Shown here: positions 35,101-44,999 of the stretch, piece by piece
Layout of the letters: every line of letters starts with the position of its first letter
How positions within the stretch are numbered: position 1 is the first letter of the stretch
Source of the DNA: Seongchinamella sediminis
GTDB lineage: Bacteria > Pseudomonadota > Gammaproteobacteria > Pseudomonadales > Halieaceae
NCBI RefSeq assembly: GCF_003457605.1
Contig: NZ_QRAN01000017.1
Coordinates: 1 to 64,000, forward strand
Reading direction: 5' to 3'
Length of the DNA: 64,000 nt
Notes under the pieces: model-generated
Seen by the model: the letters and a program-made list of their open reading frames with translations, nothing else
The model's database searches: none
What the model was told of the DNA's origin: nothing
Translations under genes and position numbers: made by a program

Positions 35101-35410
35101 GTTTAACGAAACAGCTTCCAGCCCCTGTCCCGGCCGCCACAGGGTGGCCGCGACAGTCAGCCGCCGGCGGGGGCATGCCACTCGCCGGGCCATGACCCCG
35201 CCACTTCCGGCACCTCGCACTGACACCAAAGCCGCTCAAAAAACCTATAGACGGCCCCATCACAGCGTGCTACATTTTCCCTGCTCGCACATCCCGTGCC
35301 GCAATAATAACTCTGCTACTCATTAGTTTAAGCTTCACTCTGCTGGCCAACGCCCGCGCGCTTTTTTATTTAAACCATTTCCCTCCGAGTCAAAAGCACA
35401 CCTGTAATCT
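35101..35410 (+). other. trxA-rho intergenic / rho leader
   Basis: No gene is visible in these 310 bp. An imperfect GGCCGCC/GGTGGCC hairpin lies at about 35133-35151 after trxA, and a T-rich stretch (CTTTTTTATTT) at about 35359-35369. rho messages in enterobacteria carry long leaders used for autogenous attenuation, so this may be the equivalent; that is inference. No clear ribosome site precedes the rho ATG. Confidence 0.4.
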
Positions 35411-36679
35411 ATGAATCTTACTGACCTGAAAACCAAACCCACCCAGGAACTCATCGACATCGCCAAGGATATGGGCCTGGACAACATGGCCCGCTCCCGC
35501 AAGCAGGACATCATCTTCGCCATCCTCAAGCGACACGCCAAAAGCGGCGAGGACATTTACGGTGACGGGGTGCTGGAAATTCTTCAGGACGGTTTCGGAT
35601 TCCTGCGCAGCGCAGACAGTTCCTACCTGGCGGGCCCGGACGACATTTACGTCTCACCCAGCCAGATTCGCCGCTTCAACCTGCGCACCGGCGATACCAT
35701 CTCCGGCAAGATTCGCCCGCCCAAGGACAGCGAGCGCTACTTCGCCCTGCTCAAGGTCGGCGAGATCAACTTCAGCAAGCCGGAAAACGCCAAGCACAAG
35801 ATCCTGTTTGAAAACCTCACCCCGCTATTCCCCGACGAGCGCCTGACCCTGGAGAAAGGCAACGGCAGTTCCGAGGACCTCACCGGCCGTATCATCGACC
35901 TGGTGGCTCCCATCGGCAAAGGCCAGCGCGGCCTGCTGGTAGCGCCGCCCAAGGCCGGCAAGACCATCATGATGCAGAACATCGCCCAGGCCATCATCAG
36001 CAACAGCCCCGAGTGCTACATTATCGTGCTGTTGATCGACGAGCGCCCGGAAGAGGTCACCGAGATGCAGCGCTCGGTGGGCGCCCGCGGCGCCGAAGTC
36101 GTGGCCTCGACTTTCGACGAACCGCCCTCGCGTCATGTGCAGGTGGCGGACATGGTGATTGAAAAGGCCAAGCGGCTAGTGGAACACAAGAAAGACGTGG
36201 TCATCCTGCTGGACTCCATCACCCGCCTCGCCCGCGCCTACAACACGGTTATCCCCTCCTCCGGCAAGGTACTCACCGGCGGTGTCGATGCCCACGCCCT
36301 GGAACGCCCCAAGCGTTTCTTCGGCGCGGCCCGTAACATCGAGGAAGGCGGCAGCCTGTCAATCATTGCCACCGCGTTGATCAATACCGGTTCCAAGATG
36401 GACGAGGTGATCTACGAGGAATTCAAGGGCACCGGCAACATGGAGCTGCACCTGGATCGCAAGGTCGCGGAAAAACGCGTTTACCCGGCCATCAACATCC
36501 GCTCTTCCGGGACCCGCCGCGAGGAACTGCTCACCGGGGAAGAGGAACTGCAGCGCATGTGGATCCTGCGCAAGCTGCTCCACGGCATGGAGGACCTCCC
36601 CGCCATCGAGTTCCTCATCGACAAGCTCAAGGACACCAAGACCAACGACGAGTTCTTCATGTCGATGAAGCGCAAGTAA
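35411..36679 (+). CDS. rho: Transcription termination factor Rho
   Basis: This 422-residue hexameric RNA helicase has the N-terminal helix bundle ([20 protein letters not shown]), the cold-shock-like primary RNA site ([18 protein letters not shown]), Walker [10 protein letters not shown] and Walker [17 protein letters not shown]. The Q-loop and R-loop follow ([20 protein letters not shown]). It is the standard short gammaproteobacterial form without inserted domains. Confidence 0.97.
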   Translation: MNLTDLKTKPTQELIDIAKDMGLDNMARSRKQDIIFAILKRHAKSGEDIYGDGVLEILQDGFGFLRSADSSYLAGPDDIYVSPSQIRRFNLRTGDTISGKIRPPKDSERYFALLKVGEINFSKPENAKHKILFENLTPLFPDERLTLEKGNGSSEDLTGRIIDLVAPIGKGQRGLLVAPPKAGKTIMMQNIAQAIISNSPECYIIVLLIDERPEEVTEMQRSVGARGAEVVASTFDEPPSRHVQVADMVIEKAKRLVEHKKDVVILLDSITRLARAYNTVIPSSGKVLTGGVDAHALERPKRFFGAARNIEEGGSLSIIATALINTGSKMDEVIYEEFKGTGNMELHLDRKVAEKRVYPAINIRSSGTRREELLTGEEELQRMWILRKLLHGMEDLPAIEFLIDKLKDTKTNDEFFMSMKRK

Positions 36680-36715
36680 CTGCGCTTCTCCCCCTCTCTG
36701 TCATCCCGACGAACC

Positions 36716-36801
36716 AGGTGAATTGCGCTGAAAGCGCAAGAGAGGGTGCCCTGGGGTAATAGGTGAATTGCGCTGAAAGCGCAAGAGAGGGTGTCCTGGG
36801 G
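36716..36801 (+). repeat. 45-bp tandem repeat, two units
   Basis: Units start at 36716 and 36761. The first 41 bases of each differ at one position (C versus T). Each contains the perfect hairpin TTGCGC-TGAAA-GCGCAA (36723-36739 and 36768-36784). The dispersed-repeat end GCGGGGATCCAGAGTCT (36805-36821) follows and GTCATCCCGAC (36700-36710) precedes, so the tandem seems to sit inside a dispersed palindrome like that at 3001-3030. Confidence 0.85.
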
Positions 36802-36869
36802 CAAGCGGGGATCCAGAGTCTTTTCAATCGAACCCTGGTTGTTCTTTGCTTTGATCGTCGCACCCGCGC

Positions 36870-36972
36870 GGCTGTATATGGGTGTCGGTGACCGTCAAAA
36901 AGCGTACGTCCATGTACAGACTCGGCTGCAGCCATCCATGGCTGCAGACGTCCCCGCCACCCATATACAGCC
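36870..36972. repeat. Nested dyads inside the rho-ubiD region
   Basis: The outer arms GGCTGTATATGGGTG (36870-36884) and CACCCATATACAGCC (36958-36972) are exact complements. Between them CTGCAGCCAT (36926-36935) and ATGGCTGCAG (36938-36947) form a second perfect dyad with a two-base spacer. Confidence 0.85.
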
Positions 36973-37241
36973 CCACGGGTGCTACCATCGAAGTTGCGGC
37001 AGGGTGAGTTCAGTTGCTTCCGTATTTGTTCGCCGCCATCGCCTCATGGTGGTTACGAACTCTTACCGGGCTCCTGAAACGACAGAGCGCCCTATTTCGT
37101 TCACGACGATAAACCAAGTCTCTCCTGGCCCTGACCCTCGCTCGATAGAGCCACAGGGTAGCTGGTGTTTCCTTCCGGGGGCGTCTGCGCACAGGACGTG
37201 CGCAGCCGAGTCTGTACATGGACGTACGCTTTTTGACGGTC
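36890..37241. repeat. Pair of perfect 39-bp inverted repeats
   Basis: 36890-36928 (from GACCGTCAAAAAGCGTACG to CTCGGCTG) is the exact reverse complement of 37203-37241. The 274-bp core between them carries no supported gene. The left copy overlaps the inner dyad at 36926. The right copy is enclosed by arms AGCTG...TTTCCTTCCG (37160-37177) and CGGAAGGAAA...CAGCT (37244-37261), which match at 15 of 18 positions. Confidence 0.88.
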
Positions 37242-37367
37242 CTCGGAAGGAAAGATCAGCTGGCCTGTGGCGGGCCGTAAAGCCCCTCAGCGCGAGGCCA
37301 GCATTGCGAAGACGAAAACCAGCGTGTAGTGTCACCCCACACCAAGGCCTGGAACAAAGAGCGCGTG

Positions 37368-38852
37368 AAATACAAAGACCTCCGCGAATTCATCGCCGAA
37401 CTGGAATGCCGCGGCGAACTGGTGCGGATACAAACCGAAGTGGACCCCAATCTCGAGATGACCGAGATCGCCGACCGCACCCTGCGCGCCGGCGGCCCCG
37501 CACTGCTGTTTGAGAACCCCAAAGGTTACGACACCCCAGTGCTGGCCAACCTGTTCGGCACCGAGCAGCGGGTGGCGCTGGGCATGGGCCAGGACAACAT
37601 CTCCGCCCTGCGCGAGATTGGGGAACTGCTCGCGTACCTGCGCCAGCCCGATCCCCCGAAGGGCATGCGCGACCTGGTGGACAAGGCACCCTTACTGAAA
37701 CAGGTACTGAATATGGGCCCGTCCACGGTGCGCAACCCGCCCTGCCAGTACCACGCGAAAACCGGGGCCGAGGTTGATCTCTACCGGTTGCCGATCCAGA
37801 CCTGCTGGCCCGGCGACGCCGGGCCGCTGGTGACCTGGCCGCTGGTCATTACCCGCGGCCCGGAAAAAGAACGGCAGAACCTGGGCATTTACCGCATGCA
37901 GTTGATTGGCAGGAACAAGCTGATCATGCGCTGGCTGTCGCACCGGGGTGGTGCCCTGGACTACCGCGACTGGCAGCTGCAGCACCCGGGCAAGCGCTAC
38001 CCGGTGGCGGTGGCCCTGGGGGCGGACCCGGCCACTACCCTGGGCGCGGTCACGCCAGTGCCGGACGGTATCTCCGAGTACGCTTTTGCCGGCCTGTTGC
38101 GGGGCAGCAAAACCGAGGTGGCGGAGTGTTACACCAGCCTGTGCCGGGAGCACGGCCTGCAGGTACCTGCCAGTGCCGAGTACATCCTGGAGGGCTACCT
38201 GGAGCCAGGCGAAGAGGCCGATGAGGGGCCGTTCGGCGACCACACCGGTTACTACAACGAGGTGGAGCGCTTCCCGGTATTCACGGTGGCGGCGATAACC
38301 CACCGCGAGTCACCGATTTACCACAGCACCTATACCGGCAGGCCACCGGACGAACCCGCGGTGCTGGGCGTCGCGCTCAACGAGGTATTCGTGCCCCTGC
38401 TGCAGAAGCAGTTTCCGGAAATCAGCGACTTTTACCTGCCGCCGGAGGGCTGTTCCTACCGCATGGCGGTGGTGACCATGCGCAAGGAGTATCCCGGCCA
38501 TGCCAAGCGGGTCATGCTGGGCGTATGGTCCTTCCTGCGCCAGTTCATGTACACCAAGTTTGTCATTGTCACTGACGAGGACGTCAACGCCAGGGATTGG
38601 AACGATGTCATCTGGGCCATGACCACGCGCATGGATCCGCAACGGGACTGCGTGTTTATCGACAACACCCCCATCGACTACCTGGATTTCGCCTCGCCAG
38701 TGGCTGGCCTGGGTTCCAAGGTCGGCTTTGACGCCACCAACAAGTGGCCGGGGGAAACCGATCGCGAGTGGGGGGTCCCCATTGCCATGGACGCATCGGT
38801 CAAGCAGCGAGTGGACGATATCTGGCCCGAGCTGGGGATTGATCCGGACTGA
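37368..38852 (+). CDS. ubiD: UbiD family decarboxylase (3-octaprenyl-4-hydroxybenzoate decarboxylase)
   Basis: This 494-residue prenylated-FMN decarboxylase acts in ubiquinone synthesis. The GTG at 37368 gives the family N-terminus (M/V)[18 protein letters not shown]; an in-frame upstream GTG would extend it into the repeat region. Conserved parts include [33 protein letters not shown], the acidic [10 protein letters not shown] region and [20 protein letters not shown]. UbiX, which makes the cofactor, is not in the window; ubiK at 60.7 kb is a second ubiquinone gene here. Confidence 0.94.
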   Translation, partial: KYKDLREFIAELECRGELVRIQTEVDPNLEMTEIADRTLRAGGPALLFENPKGYDTPVLANLFGTEQRVALGMGQDNISALREIGELLAYLRQPDPPKGMRDLVDKAPLLKQVLNMGPSTVRNPPCQYHAKTGAEVDLYRLPIQTCWPGDAGPLVTWPLVITRGPEKERQNLGIYRMQLIGRNKLIMRWLSHRGGALDYRDWQLQHPGKRYPVAVALGADPATTLGAVTPVPDGISEYAFAGLLRGSKTEVAECYTSLCREHGLQVPASAEYILEGYLEPGEEADEGPFGDHTGYYNEVERFPVFTVAAITHRESPIYHSTYTGRPPDEPAVLGVALNEVFVPLLQKQFPEISDFYLPPEGCSYRMAVVTMRKEYPGHAKRVMLGVWSFLRQFMYTKFVIVTDEDVNARDWNDVIWAMTTRMDPQRDCVFIDNTPIDYLDFASPVAGLGSKVGFDATNKWPGETDREWGVPIAMDASVKQRVDDIWPELGIDPD

Positions 38853-38870
38853 ACAATCCCCCGGGGCGAC

Positions 38871-40121
38871 TCAACTCCCGGCCAGGCGGCGGGCGGCAGG
38901 GATGGTCGATTCCGGCATCGGCAGCTCGGGCAGCCCGGTCTCTTTCAGCTGCAGGCCCTCGCGATAGTAGGCCGCCGCTACCTTGGGTTCGCCCAGCGCC
39001 ACCAGCAGGCGCCCCAGTTCGGCACAAACCTCGGCGCTGCGCTCCAGGCGATAACTGGACTCGAAATAATCCCGGGCCTTGCCCCACAGTTTTTCCCGCG
39101 CCGCCAGCCGGCCCAGGCACAGCTGCAGCTGGGGGTCGTCGCGGTGGGCCGACAGCCAGCTTTCCGCCTGGGCCAGCTGCCGGGCGCTGTCCTCGCCGCG
39201 GACATAACCGAACTCGCGTACCAGCCTGGAGTCCCAGCTCTGCTTGAGGGCTCGCGGTATGACCTTCTCCGCAGCCGCGTGATTGCCTCCCTGCACCAGC
39301 AGGGCAACGTAACTGTGCAGTATTGCAGCGTCCTGCCTGAGCGCAGGCGGCATCTTTTGCCAGGCCTGGCGCAGTGCCTCGCCGCCGTCGTCGGCGGAGG
39401 CGCTGGCAGCCAGCATTTCGCTGTAAATCTCCCGCTCCAGGGCGTCCAGGGCGTCCGCGGACAGCACCTTGTACTTCCTCAGTTCCGGCAGCAGGGCGGC
39501 CAGCTCGGACCAGTCCCTGAGGCCGTAATAGGCGCGGTGCAGCAGGTCCAGCACATAGGGATGGCGACCGGCGTTGCGGCGGGCACGCACCAGGGTGGCC
39601 AGCGCCTGTTCGAACTTGCCCGAGTGCAGGCGCAGCTCCGCCTGGGTCAACTCCACGGCGATACCCGCCTCGGACTCGGCGTCCTCCGCGGCCCCCAGGT
39701 ACTCCCGCATCTTGTCCGGCTCGTTGAGGCGGTAACTGGCACGGGCCGACATCAGGTAGTTCACCAGCGGCGCCTCGCTGTTTTTGGCCCCGCGCAGCAG
39801 CTGGCGCCGCGCCCGGCTCCAGTTGCCCTCTATGTAGCTGATCATGCCACGGGTGGTCAGCCGGGAGGCGGCCCGGGCCCGGCGGCCACCGATCCAGCTG
39901 GCTAGTGATTGCTGGCCGCCCAGCAGCCGCCGGATCAGTCTCAGCAGCAGGTAAACCGCCAGGGTAAACAGTGCCAGCAGCACGATACCCACCCAGAGGC
40001 TGGTCTCCAGGGTGTAGTTACCGTAGGCGATGAGCACATAGCCGGGATCGGTTTCGATCACGGCCACAATACCTACGCCCAGCAGCAGGGCGATCAGGAC
40101 CAGGGCAAATAGTCGGCGCAT
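38871..40121 (-). CDS. hemY: HemY, TPR membrane protein of the hem operon
   Basis: This 416-residue inner-membrane protein has two N-terminal spans (about 1-25 and 40-62) and a HemY_N domain followed by TPR-like helices (about 115-400). It is the last gene of hemC-hemD-hemX-hemY, with a 3-bp gap from hemX. Proteobacterial HemY is not the protoporphyrinogen oxidase of Bacillus; its biochemical role in heme synthesis is unsettled. It is convergent with ubiD across 18 bp. Confidence 0.92.
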   Translation of the reverse strand: MRRLFALVLIALLLGVGIVAVIETDPGYVLIAYGNYTLETSLWVGIVLLALFTLAVYLLLRLIRRLLGGQQSLASWIGGRRARAASRLTTRGMISYIEGNWSRARRQLLRGAKNSEAPLVNYLMSARASYRLNEPDKMREYLGAAEDAESEAGIAVELTQAELRLHSGKFEQALATLVRARRNAGRHPYVLDLLHRAYYGLRDWSELAALLPELRKYKVLSADALDALEREIYSEMLAASASADDGGEALRQAWQKMPPALRQDAAILHSYVALLVQGGNHAAAEKVIPRALKQSWDSRLVREFGYVRGEDSARQLAQAESWLSAHRDDPQLQLCLGRLAAREKLWGKARDYFESSYRLERSAEVCAELGRLLVALGEPKVAAAYYREGLQLKETGLPELPMPESTIPAARRLAGS

Positions 40122-40124
40122 GGC

Positions 40125-41351
40125 TTACTCGGCGCCTCCCTGTTGCCGACGCTGTTTCGCCGCTACGTCCAGAGCCCGCAGGGAGCGGCTCAGGTCAGGC
40201 ATAACCACCTGCACCGTGCGCGATTCCAGCTGGTCGATTTCCCGTGACATGGCGCGGGCGGCAACCTCGTCGGTGTCAAAGAACTGGGCCACCCAGTGCT
40301 GGGAGCGCTGCAGGCTTTCCACGTACAGGGTCTGGTTGCCGGACAGCAGCGCCACCTGGGCCTGCTCCAGCAGCATGCGCAGGTTCTGCCGCACCAGCCC
40401 TTCCCACTGCGGGTCCATCAGCGCGTGCATAGGCACATCCCGGCGACGGATAACAATATAGTCAGACAGCTTGCGCGCCGCCTCCTCGTAGCCTCGCTCC
40501 AGCCGCACCTGCCAGTCATCCTCCTCCTGGCCGGCATCTGCGACCTGGTCTTCCTGTTCCGGCATCTGGAATATCACCAGGCTGTCAGCCTGCTCTATCA
40601 ACGCCGACAGCCGCAGGTATATGCCTTCCACATCCACTTTTGGCACCGCGCGCAGGGCCGCCTGCTCGGCGGCAATGGCAGCGCGCACCTCGTGCATGGT
40701 CACGTCGTCCAGCTGCTGCAGGATACTGTCGGCACTGGCCAGCAGGACCAGGGCGGACTGCGTATCCCGGGCCATGATCACTCGCTGGTTTGCCAGTCGC
40801 AGCAGGTACTGGACCTCCGCCCGCAGCCAGCTCTGGTGGTCATTGGCGCTGAACGAGGCCAGGCGCTCGCCCTGGGTCTGCAGCTGCCGGGTCAGTTGCT
40901 CCAGCTGCTCGGACTGGCTGTCACTTTCACGCCGAAGCTGTTGCAACGCGGTCTGCAGACGTTCATCCAGGGTGCGCTCCAGCGAGCGCATGGCACCCTC
41001 AACGTCGACCTCCACCGGCGCCGCCGGAGCAGCCCGGGTTTCCAGTTCGGCAATGCGGCGCTTCAGGGTTTGCTCCCGCTCCATCCCCTGCATCACCGAC
41101 CAGCCGGCGCCACCGCCAACCGCGAGCACCAGCACCAGGGCCAGCCAGCCGACCGCCGCAGAACCGCCGCCGGAGCCGGAGCCGGAATCGGAATCGGCAG
41201 CGGGCGCAGAGGCAGGTTCGGGAGCCGCTGCGGCTGCCGCCGTCGGCGCCGGCTCCGCCGCTTCAGTTACCGCCGCTGGTTGCCCCCCGCTGTTGTCATC
41301 GGAATCAGCCCGGGATTCATCGGCCTGCTGCTTGTTGTTGTTCTCACTCAC
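40125..41351 (-). CDS. hemX: HemX family membrane protein (putative uroporphyrinogen-III C-methyltransferase in older annotations)
   Basis: This 408-residue protein has an acidic, Ala/Pro/Ser-rich N-terminus, one membrane span (about 66-88, GWLALVLVLAVGGGAGW) and a long periplasmic coiled-coil domain. It starts with GTG at 41351. The older methyltransferase label is not supported by any SAM motif here. It sits between hemD and hemY as in most gammaproteobacteria. Confidence 0.9.
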   Translation of the reverse strand: MSENNNKQQADESRADSDDNSGGQPAAVTEAAEPAPTAAAAAAPEPASAPAADSDSGSGSGGGSAAVGWLALVLVLAVGGGAGWSVMQGMEREQTLKRRIAELETRAAPAAPVEVDVEGAMRSLERTLDERLQTALQQLRRESDSQSEQLEQLTRQLQTQGERLASFSANDHQSWLRAEVQYLLRLANQRVIMARDTQSALVLLASADSILQQLDDVTMHEVRAAIAAEQAALRAVPKVDVEGIYLRLSALIEQADSLVIFQMPEQEDQVADAGQEEDDWQVRLERGYEEAARKLSDYIVIRRRDVPMHALMDPQWEGLVRQNLRMLLEQAQVALLSGNQTLYVESLQRSQHWVAQFFDTDEVAARAMSREIDQLESRTVQVVMPDLSRSLRALDVAAKQRRQQGGAE

Positions 41352-41354
41352 TCG

Positions 41355-42119
41355 CTAGTCTCCGGCTTGCCACTGCTGCAGGGCCTGCAGCATGGCTGCG
41401 TCCGAGGCGTTTGCCGCGGTTACCACGTTATCGAAACCTGCCTGTTGCGCCATTGCCGCCACCCGGGGCGAGGGCACAACCAGGCCTATATTCCTAAACT
41501 TAGTGGTTTCTTCGGCGCTAAGCAACGCCAGCATGTTGGCCAGCCCCTCACCACTGCTGATCAGCACCACCTCAATGGCCTCGTCACGCAACAGCTGTGG
41601 CAGCCGCTCCGCTGCCAGTTGCGGACAGCGGCGCCGATAACAGGCCAGCTCATCCACCCGCGCCCCGCGCTTTGCCAGCGTCTCGCGCAGGGTGGCGCGA
41701 CCGCCCTCGCCCTTGACGATCAGCACCCGCTGGTCCGCCACCGCCTGCAGCTGAGGCAGCAACAGCAGGGTTTCACTGTCCATTTTCTGGCCCGGGGTCA
41801 GCGGCGACAGGCCGCGTTCCCGCAGCATCCGCGCGGTGGCGTCGCCAATGGCGTACCAGTGGATACCGTCGGGCAGCTGCGGCCAGTAGTCGTCAATGCG
41901 CTCCATGCCAATGCGCACGGCATTGGTGCTGATAAAGATGACGTGCTGGTAGCGGTCCAGGTCCAGCAGTTGCTGGCGCTGCGCCGGGGCAAGCTGTTGC
42001 AGCGGCACCAGCTCCAGCAGCGGGCAGTGATGCAGTGGCCCGAAGCCCGCGGCCGCCAGCGCATCCAGCAGCGCTGCGCCCTGTCCGGCGGGGCGGGTAA
42101 CCAGGACGCTAGTGGCCAT
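41355..42119 (-). CDS. hemD: Uroporphyrinogen-III synthase
   Basis: This 254-residue enzyme cyclises hydroxymethylbilane with inversion of ring D. The family is poorly conserved, but [34 protein letters not shown] and [15 protein letters not shown] are typical. ATG 42119 overlaps the end of hemC by 11 bases, and the N-terminus matches the family, so longer starts are rejected. Confidence 0.92.
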   Translation of the reverse strand: MATSVLVTRPAGQGAALLDALAAAGFGPLHHCPLLELVPLQQLAPAQRQQLLDLDRYQHVIFISTNAVRIGMERIDDYWPQLPDGIHWYAIGDATARMLRERGLSPLTPGQKMDSETLLLLPQLQAVADQRVLIVKGEGGRATLRETLAKRGARVDELACYRRRCPQLAAERLPQLLRDEAIEVVLISSGEGLANMLALLSAEETTKFRNIGLVVPSPRVAAMAQQAGFDNVVTAANASDAAMLQALQQWQAGD

Positions 42120-43041
42120 AGACTTCGGCCAGAATCGCCTCTGCTCCCTGCGCCAGCAGGTCGTCGGCCACCGCCACGCCGAGCTGTTCGGCGTCCACCG
42201 GGTCGGCCTCACCTTCGGCGCGCAGGATCTCGCTGCCATCAGGCCTGCCCACCAGCCCCCGCAGGCGCAGCCGCCCCCCGGGCAGGTATTCGGCGTAACA
42301 GCCGATGGGCACCTGGCAGCCGCCATTGAGGCGCTGGTTCAGGGCCCGCTCGGCGAGCACCCGCCGCGCGCTGTCCTCATGGTGCAGGGGTTGCAGCAGC
42401 TGCAGAACCTCGGCATCGTCACTGCGCAACTCGATACCGACCGCGCCCTGCCCGCCCGCGGGCAGGGAATCATCGGGGTGAATACTGGCGGCAATGCGGT
42501 CGGCGAAGCCCAGCCGCAGCAGGCCCGCGCTGGCCAGGATGATGGCGTCGTACTCACCGTCATCCAGCCTTCGCAAGCGGGTATTGACGTTACCGCGTAA
42601 AAAATTAACCTGCAGGTCGGGCCGGCGCGATCGCAGCTGGCACTCCCGACGCAGACTGGAAGTACCGACCACGGCACCGACGGGCAATTCGTCGATGCTT
42701 GCATAGCGATTGCTGACAAAGGCGTCGGTGGGATCCTCGCGCTCGCAGATTACCCCCAGGCCGAGGCCCTGCGGGAATTCCATGGGCACGTCCTTCATCG
42801 AGTGCACGGCGATATCGGCGCTGCCGTCCAGCAGCGCGGTCTCCAGTTCCTTGACGAACAGGCCCTTGCCGCCGACTTTCGCCAGCGGCACATCCAGCAG
42901 CTGGTCCCCGCGGGAGGTCATGCCCAGCAGCCTCACCCCCAGATCAGGGTGGGCGCGCTCGAGGGCGTCGCGAACAAATTCCGCCTGCCACATGGCAAGC
43001 GAGCTTTCCCTGGTGGCGATGGTCAGCGTGCGGGTGGACAT
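42109..43041 (-). CDS. hemC: Porphobilinogen deaminase
   Basis: This 310-residue enzyme polymerises four porphobilinogens. It has the N-terminal [17 protein letters not shown], the conserved [40 protein letters not shown] and the cofactor-binding Cys in [15 protein letters not shown] 43041 begins the family sequence. It follows algR by 71 bp, the same order as in Pseudomonas. Confidence 0.96.
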   Translation of the reverse strand: MSTRTLTIATRESSLAMWQAEFVRDALERAHPDLGVRLLGMTSRGDQLLDVPLAKVGGKGLFVKELETALLDGSADIAVHSMKDVPMEFPQGLGLGVICEREDPTDAFVSNRYASIDELPVGAVVGTSSLRRECQLRSRRPDLQVNFLRGNVNTRLRRLDDGEYDAIILASAGLLRLGFADRIAASIHPDDSLPAGGQGAVGIELRSDDAEVLQLLQPLHHEDSARRVLAERALNQRLNGGCQVPIGCYAEYLPGGRLRLRGLVGRPDGSEILRAEGEADPVDAEQLGVAVADDLLAQGAEAILAEVYGH

Positions 43042-43112
43042 GGGTGGGGGGTTCCTTGCGGTTGCGGGGCGGACAGGTTGACCGCGCATGATACCACCGC
43101 AGGGGCCGGGGT

Positions 43113-43838
43113 TCAGCGTCTGGCGAGTCGCTGCTTGACCTCCGCCAGGTGGCGCCGGCTGATGGCGGGCCGGACGTCAACTCCCTCTAGGACCACCTGC
43201 CAGGTGCCGTCGGGATTTTTCGCCAGCCGCTGGATATGCGCCAAGGCCACCAGCGCATTGCGATGAATGCGCAGGAAGCAGGCGGCAAACTCCTGCTCCA
43301 GGTCCTTCAGCGTATCGGGAATCAGCAACTCCCGCTCCGGAGTCATGGCAGTGACGTACTTCTGTTCGGCGAGAAAACAGCGCACCTGCGCCACCGGCAG
43401 CGACTCCAGGCCACGGTGGGTCTGGCTGCTGACCGAACTGCGCGGCCCGTCATCGTTGCGCAGGGCCGCCAGCTGCACGCGATTGACCCGGCCGGCACTG
43501 GCCAGCGCCTGCGCCAGTTCCGCCTCGCGTACCGGCTTGAGCAGGTAGGCCACAGCCTGGTGCTGCAGCGCCTGCAGCGCGTATTCGTCGTAGGCAGTGC
43601 AGAACACAATCGCCGGCGGCGATTCCAGCTGGTCCAGTTCCGCCGCCACCTCGATACCGTCCTTGCCCGGCATGCGGATATCCAGCAGCACCAGGTCCGG
43701 GTCTGCGCTCGCCGCCCGGGCCAGGGCCTCGTTACCGTCGGCCGCCTGCAGGCAGGTCGCCTGTGGCCGTATCCGGGCCACCAGGCGCAGCAGGCGCTCC
43801 CGGGCCAGCGGTTCGTCGTCAACCACCAGTATCTTCAC
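43113..43838 (-). CDS. algR: LytTR-family response regulator (AlgR type)
   Basis: This 241-residue regulator has a receiver domain with the acidic pair ([13 protein letters not shown]), phosphoacceptor Asp in [13 protein letters not shown] and conserved Lys ([11 protein letters not shown]), and a C-terminal LytTR DNA-binding domain (about 140-238; [25 protein letters not shown]). In Pseudomonas AlgR controls alginate, twitching motility and virulence genes. It overlaps the kinase gene stop by four bases and precedes hemC. Confidence 0.93.
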   Translation of the reverse strand: MKILVVDDEPLARERLLRLVARIRPQATCLQAADGNEALARAASADPDLVLLDIRMPGKDGIEVAAELDQLESPPAIVFCTAYDEYALQALQHQAVAYLLKPVREAELAQALASAGRVNRVQLAALRNDDGPRSSVSSQTHRGLESLPVAQVRCFLAEQKYVTAMTPERELLIPDTLKDLEQEFAACFLRIHRNALVALAHIQRLAKNPDGTWQVVLEGVDVRPAISRRHLAEVKQRLARR

Positions 43839-44896
43839 AGCGGACTCCCCGGCGGATAACTGAGCTGCACCCGGAACAGTTGCTCTGAGGGGAAGGTTTG
43901 CAGGCTGGCGGCGGCACCGTAGGTCGCCTGCAGGCGCTGCTCCACATTGGCCAGTGCCAGCTGACTACCGCCGGGCCTCCTGCCGCCATCGGGTACCGGG
44001 TTTTCCAGCTCCGCGAACACCCGCTCACCATCATAGTCCAGGCCAATGCGGATACAGCCGCCCTCTGGCAGCCGGGCAATACCGTGATACACCGCGTTTT
44101 CCACCAGCGGCTGCAGGATCAGGCTGGGCATGGCTTGTTCGCCCGCCCGCTCCGCCACCTGCCACTGCACTGCCAGCCGCTCACCCAGCCGCAGCTGCTC
44201 GATACCGAGGTATAACTCGCACAGGCGAACCTCATCCGCCACCGTGGTCTGGCCCCGGCTTTCCTTCAGGCTGGCGCGGAACAGCTCAGACAGGTCCTCC
44301 ACCGCCTGCTCGGCGGCCTGGGGCCGCGACGCAATCAGGCTGGCGATGCTATTCAGCGTATTGAACAGAAAATGCGGACGAATGCGCGAGCGCAGGGAAT
44401 CCAGCCGCGCCTGCAGTTCCAGTTTTTCCTGCTGGCGCAACAGCTGCTGCAGGTAAAAATAACGCAGCACAATCCCGCCCATGACCAGCGCCACCAGCTG
44501 GTTGCGCAGTATCCACCAGCCTCGCTCGGTGGTGCCGGCGAGGCGTGGGAACAGCTCCAGGGCGACGACGCTGGTTGCCGCGGTAACCGCCAGGATCAGC
44601 CCCAGGCTGAACAGGGTCGCCAGCGGCAGGCTAAGGCGACTGAAGGGTTTCCGGCTCCAGCACAAAAACAGGGCCGAGACCAGTACCACCCACTGCACGA
44701 ACAGCGAACAGCGGGCGAACAGGTCCCAGTTGAAACGCGGCAGGTCGCTGCTGCCGAGGCTGTAAACCAGCACCAGCAGCTCCGCCAGCAGCACCATGAC
44801 AAACACGGCCCGCGGCGCGCACAGGTCGGGAATGAAAAATTCCCCGGTCTCCGGTGGCCCCGGATTCCGTTCCCGCTCAGCCGGCACAGGCTGCAT
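43835..44896 (-). CDS. algZ: LytS/AlgZ-type sensor histidine kinase
   Basis: This roughly 353-residue kinase has an N-terminal FFIPDLCAPRAVF signature shared with AlgZ/FimS, about four membrane spans, a His_kinase domain with the phospho-acceptor His in RIRPHFLFNTLNSIASL and the N box LILQPLVENAVYHGI, and an HATPase_c tail with a G box. ATG 44896 gives an N-terminus of the usual length; ATG 44935 has AAGGG close upstream and would add 13 residues. It pairs with algR and is divergent from argH. Confidence 0.9.
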   Translation of the reverse strand: MQPVPAERERNPGPPETGEFFIPDLCAPRAVFVMVLLAELLVLVYSLGSSDLPRFNWDLFARCSLFVQWVVLVSALFLCWSRKPFSRLSLPLATLFSLGLILAVTAATSVVALELFPRLAGTTERGWWILRNQLVALVMGGIVLRYFYLQQLLRQQEKLELQARLDSLRSRIRPHFLFNTLNSIASLIASRPQAAEQAVEDLSELFRASLKESRGQTTVADEVRLCELYLGIEQLRLGERLAVQWQVAERAGEQAMPSLILQPLVENAVYHGIARLPEGGCIRIGLDYDGERVFAELENPVPDGGRRPGGSQLALANVEQRLQATYGAAASLQTFPSEQLFRVQLSYPPGSPL

Positions 44897-44999
44897 GGAC
44901 GCGCGCTGGTGAATACATAGCTGGTATACTTGCATCCCTTTTTCACCCGGACAAGATAAAAAGTCACGCCGGAACGGCTTTTGCACAACAGGACAGAGA

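Larger units (their letters stand above)
36680..37367. repeat. Repeat-rich intergenic region between rho and ubiD
   Basis: These 688 bp hold no convincing gene but an unusual stack of repeats: two 45-bp tandem units, part of a dispersed palindrome, a 15-bp dyad enclosing a 10-bp dyad, a pair of perfect 39-bp inverted repeats 274 bp apart, an 18-bp imperfect dyad around the second 39-bp copy, and further 8-bp hairpins. Separate entries give positions. The arrangement suggests a non-autonomous mobile or structured-RNA element. No transposase is present. Confidence 0.7.

Noticed and set aside
36791-37513. Open frames across the rho-ubiD repeat region, both strands
   Set aside because: They run through inverted repeats and into ubiD in other frames, and lack ribosome sites or family motifs.
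40125-41351. Uroporphyrinogen-III C-methyltransferase activity for HemX
   Set aside because: The protein is a single-span coiled coil with no SAM-binding motif; the label is historical.
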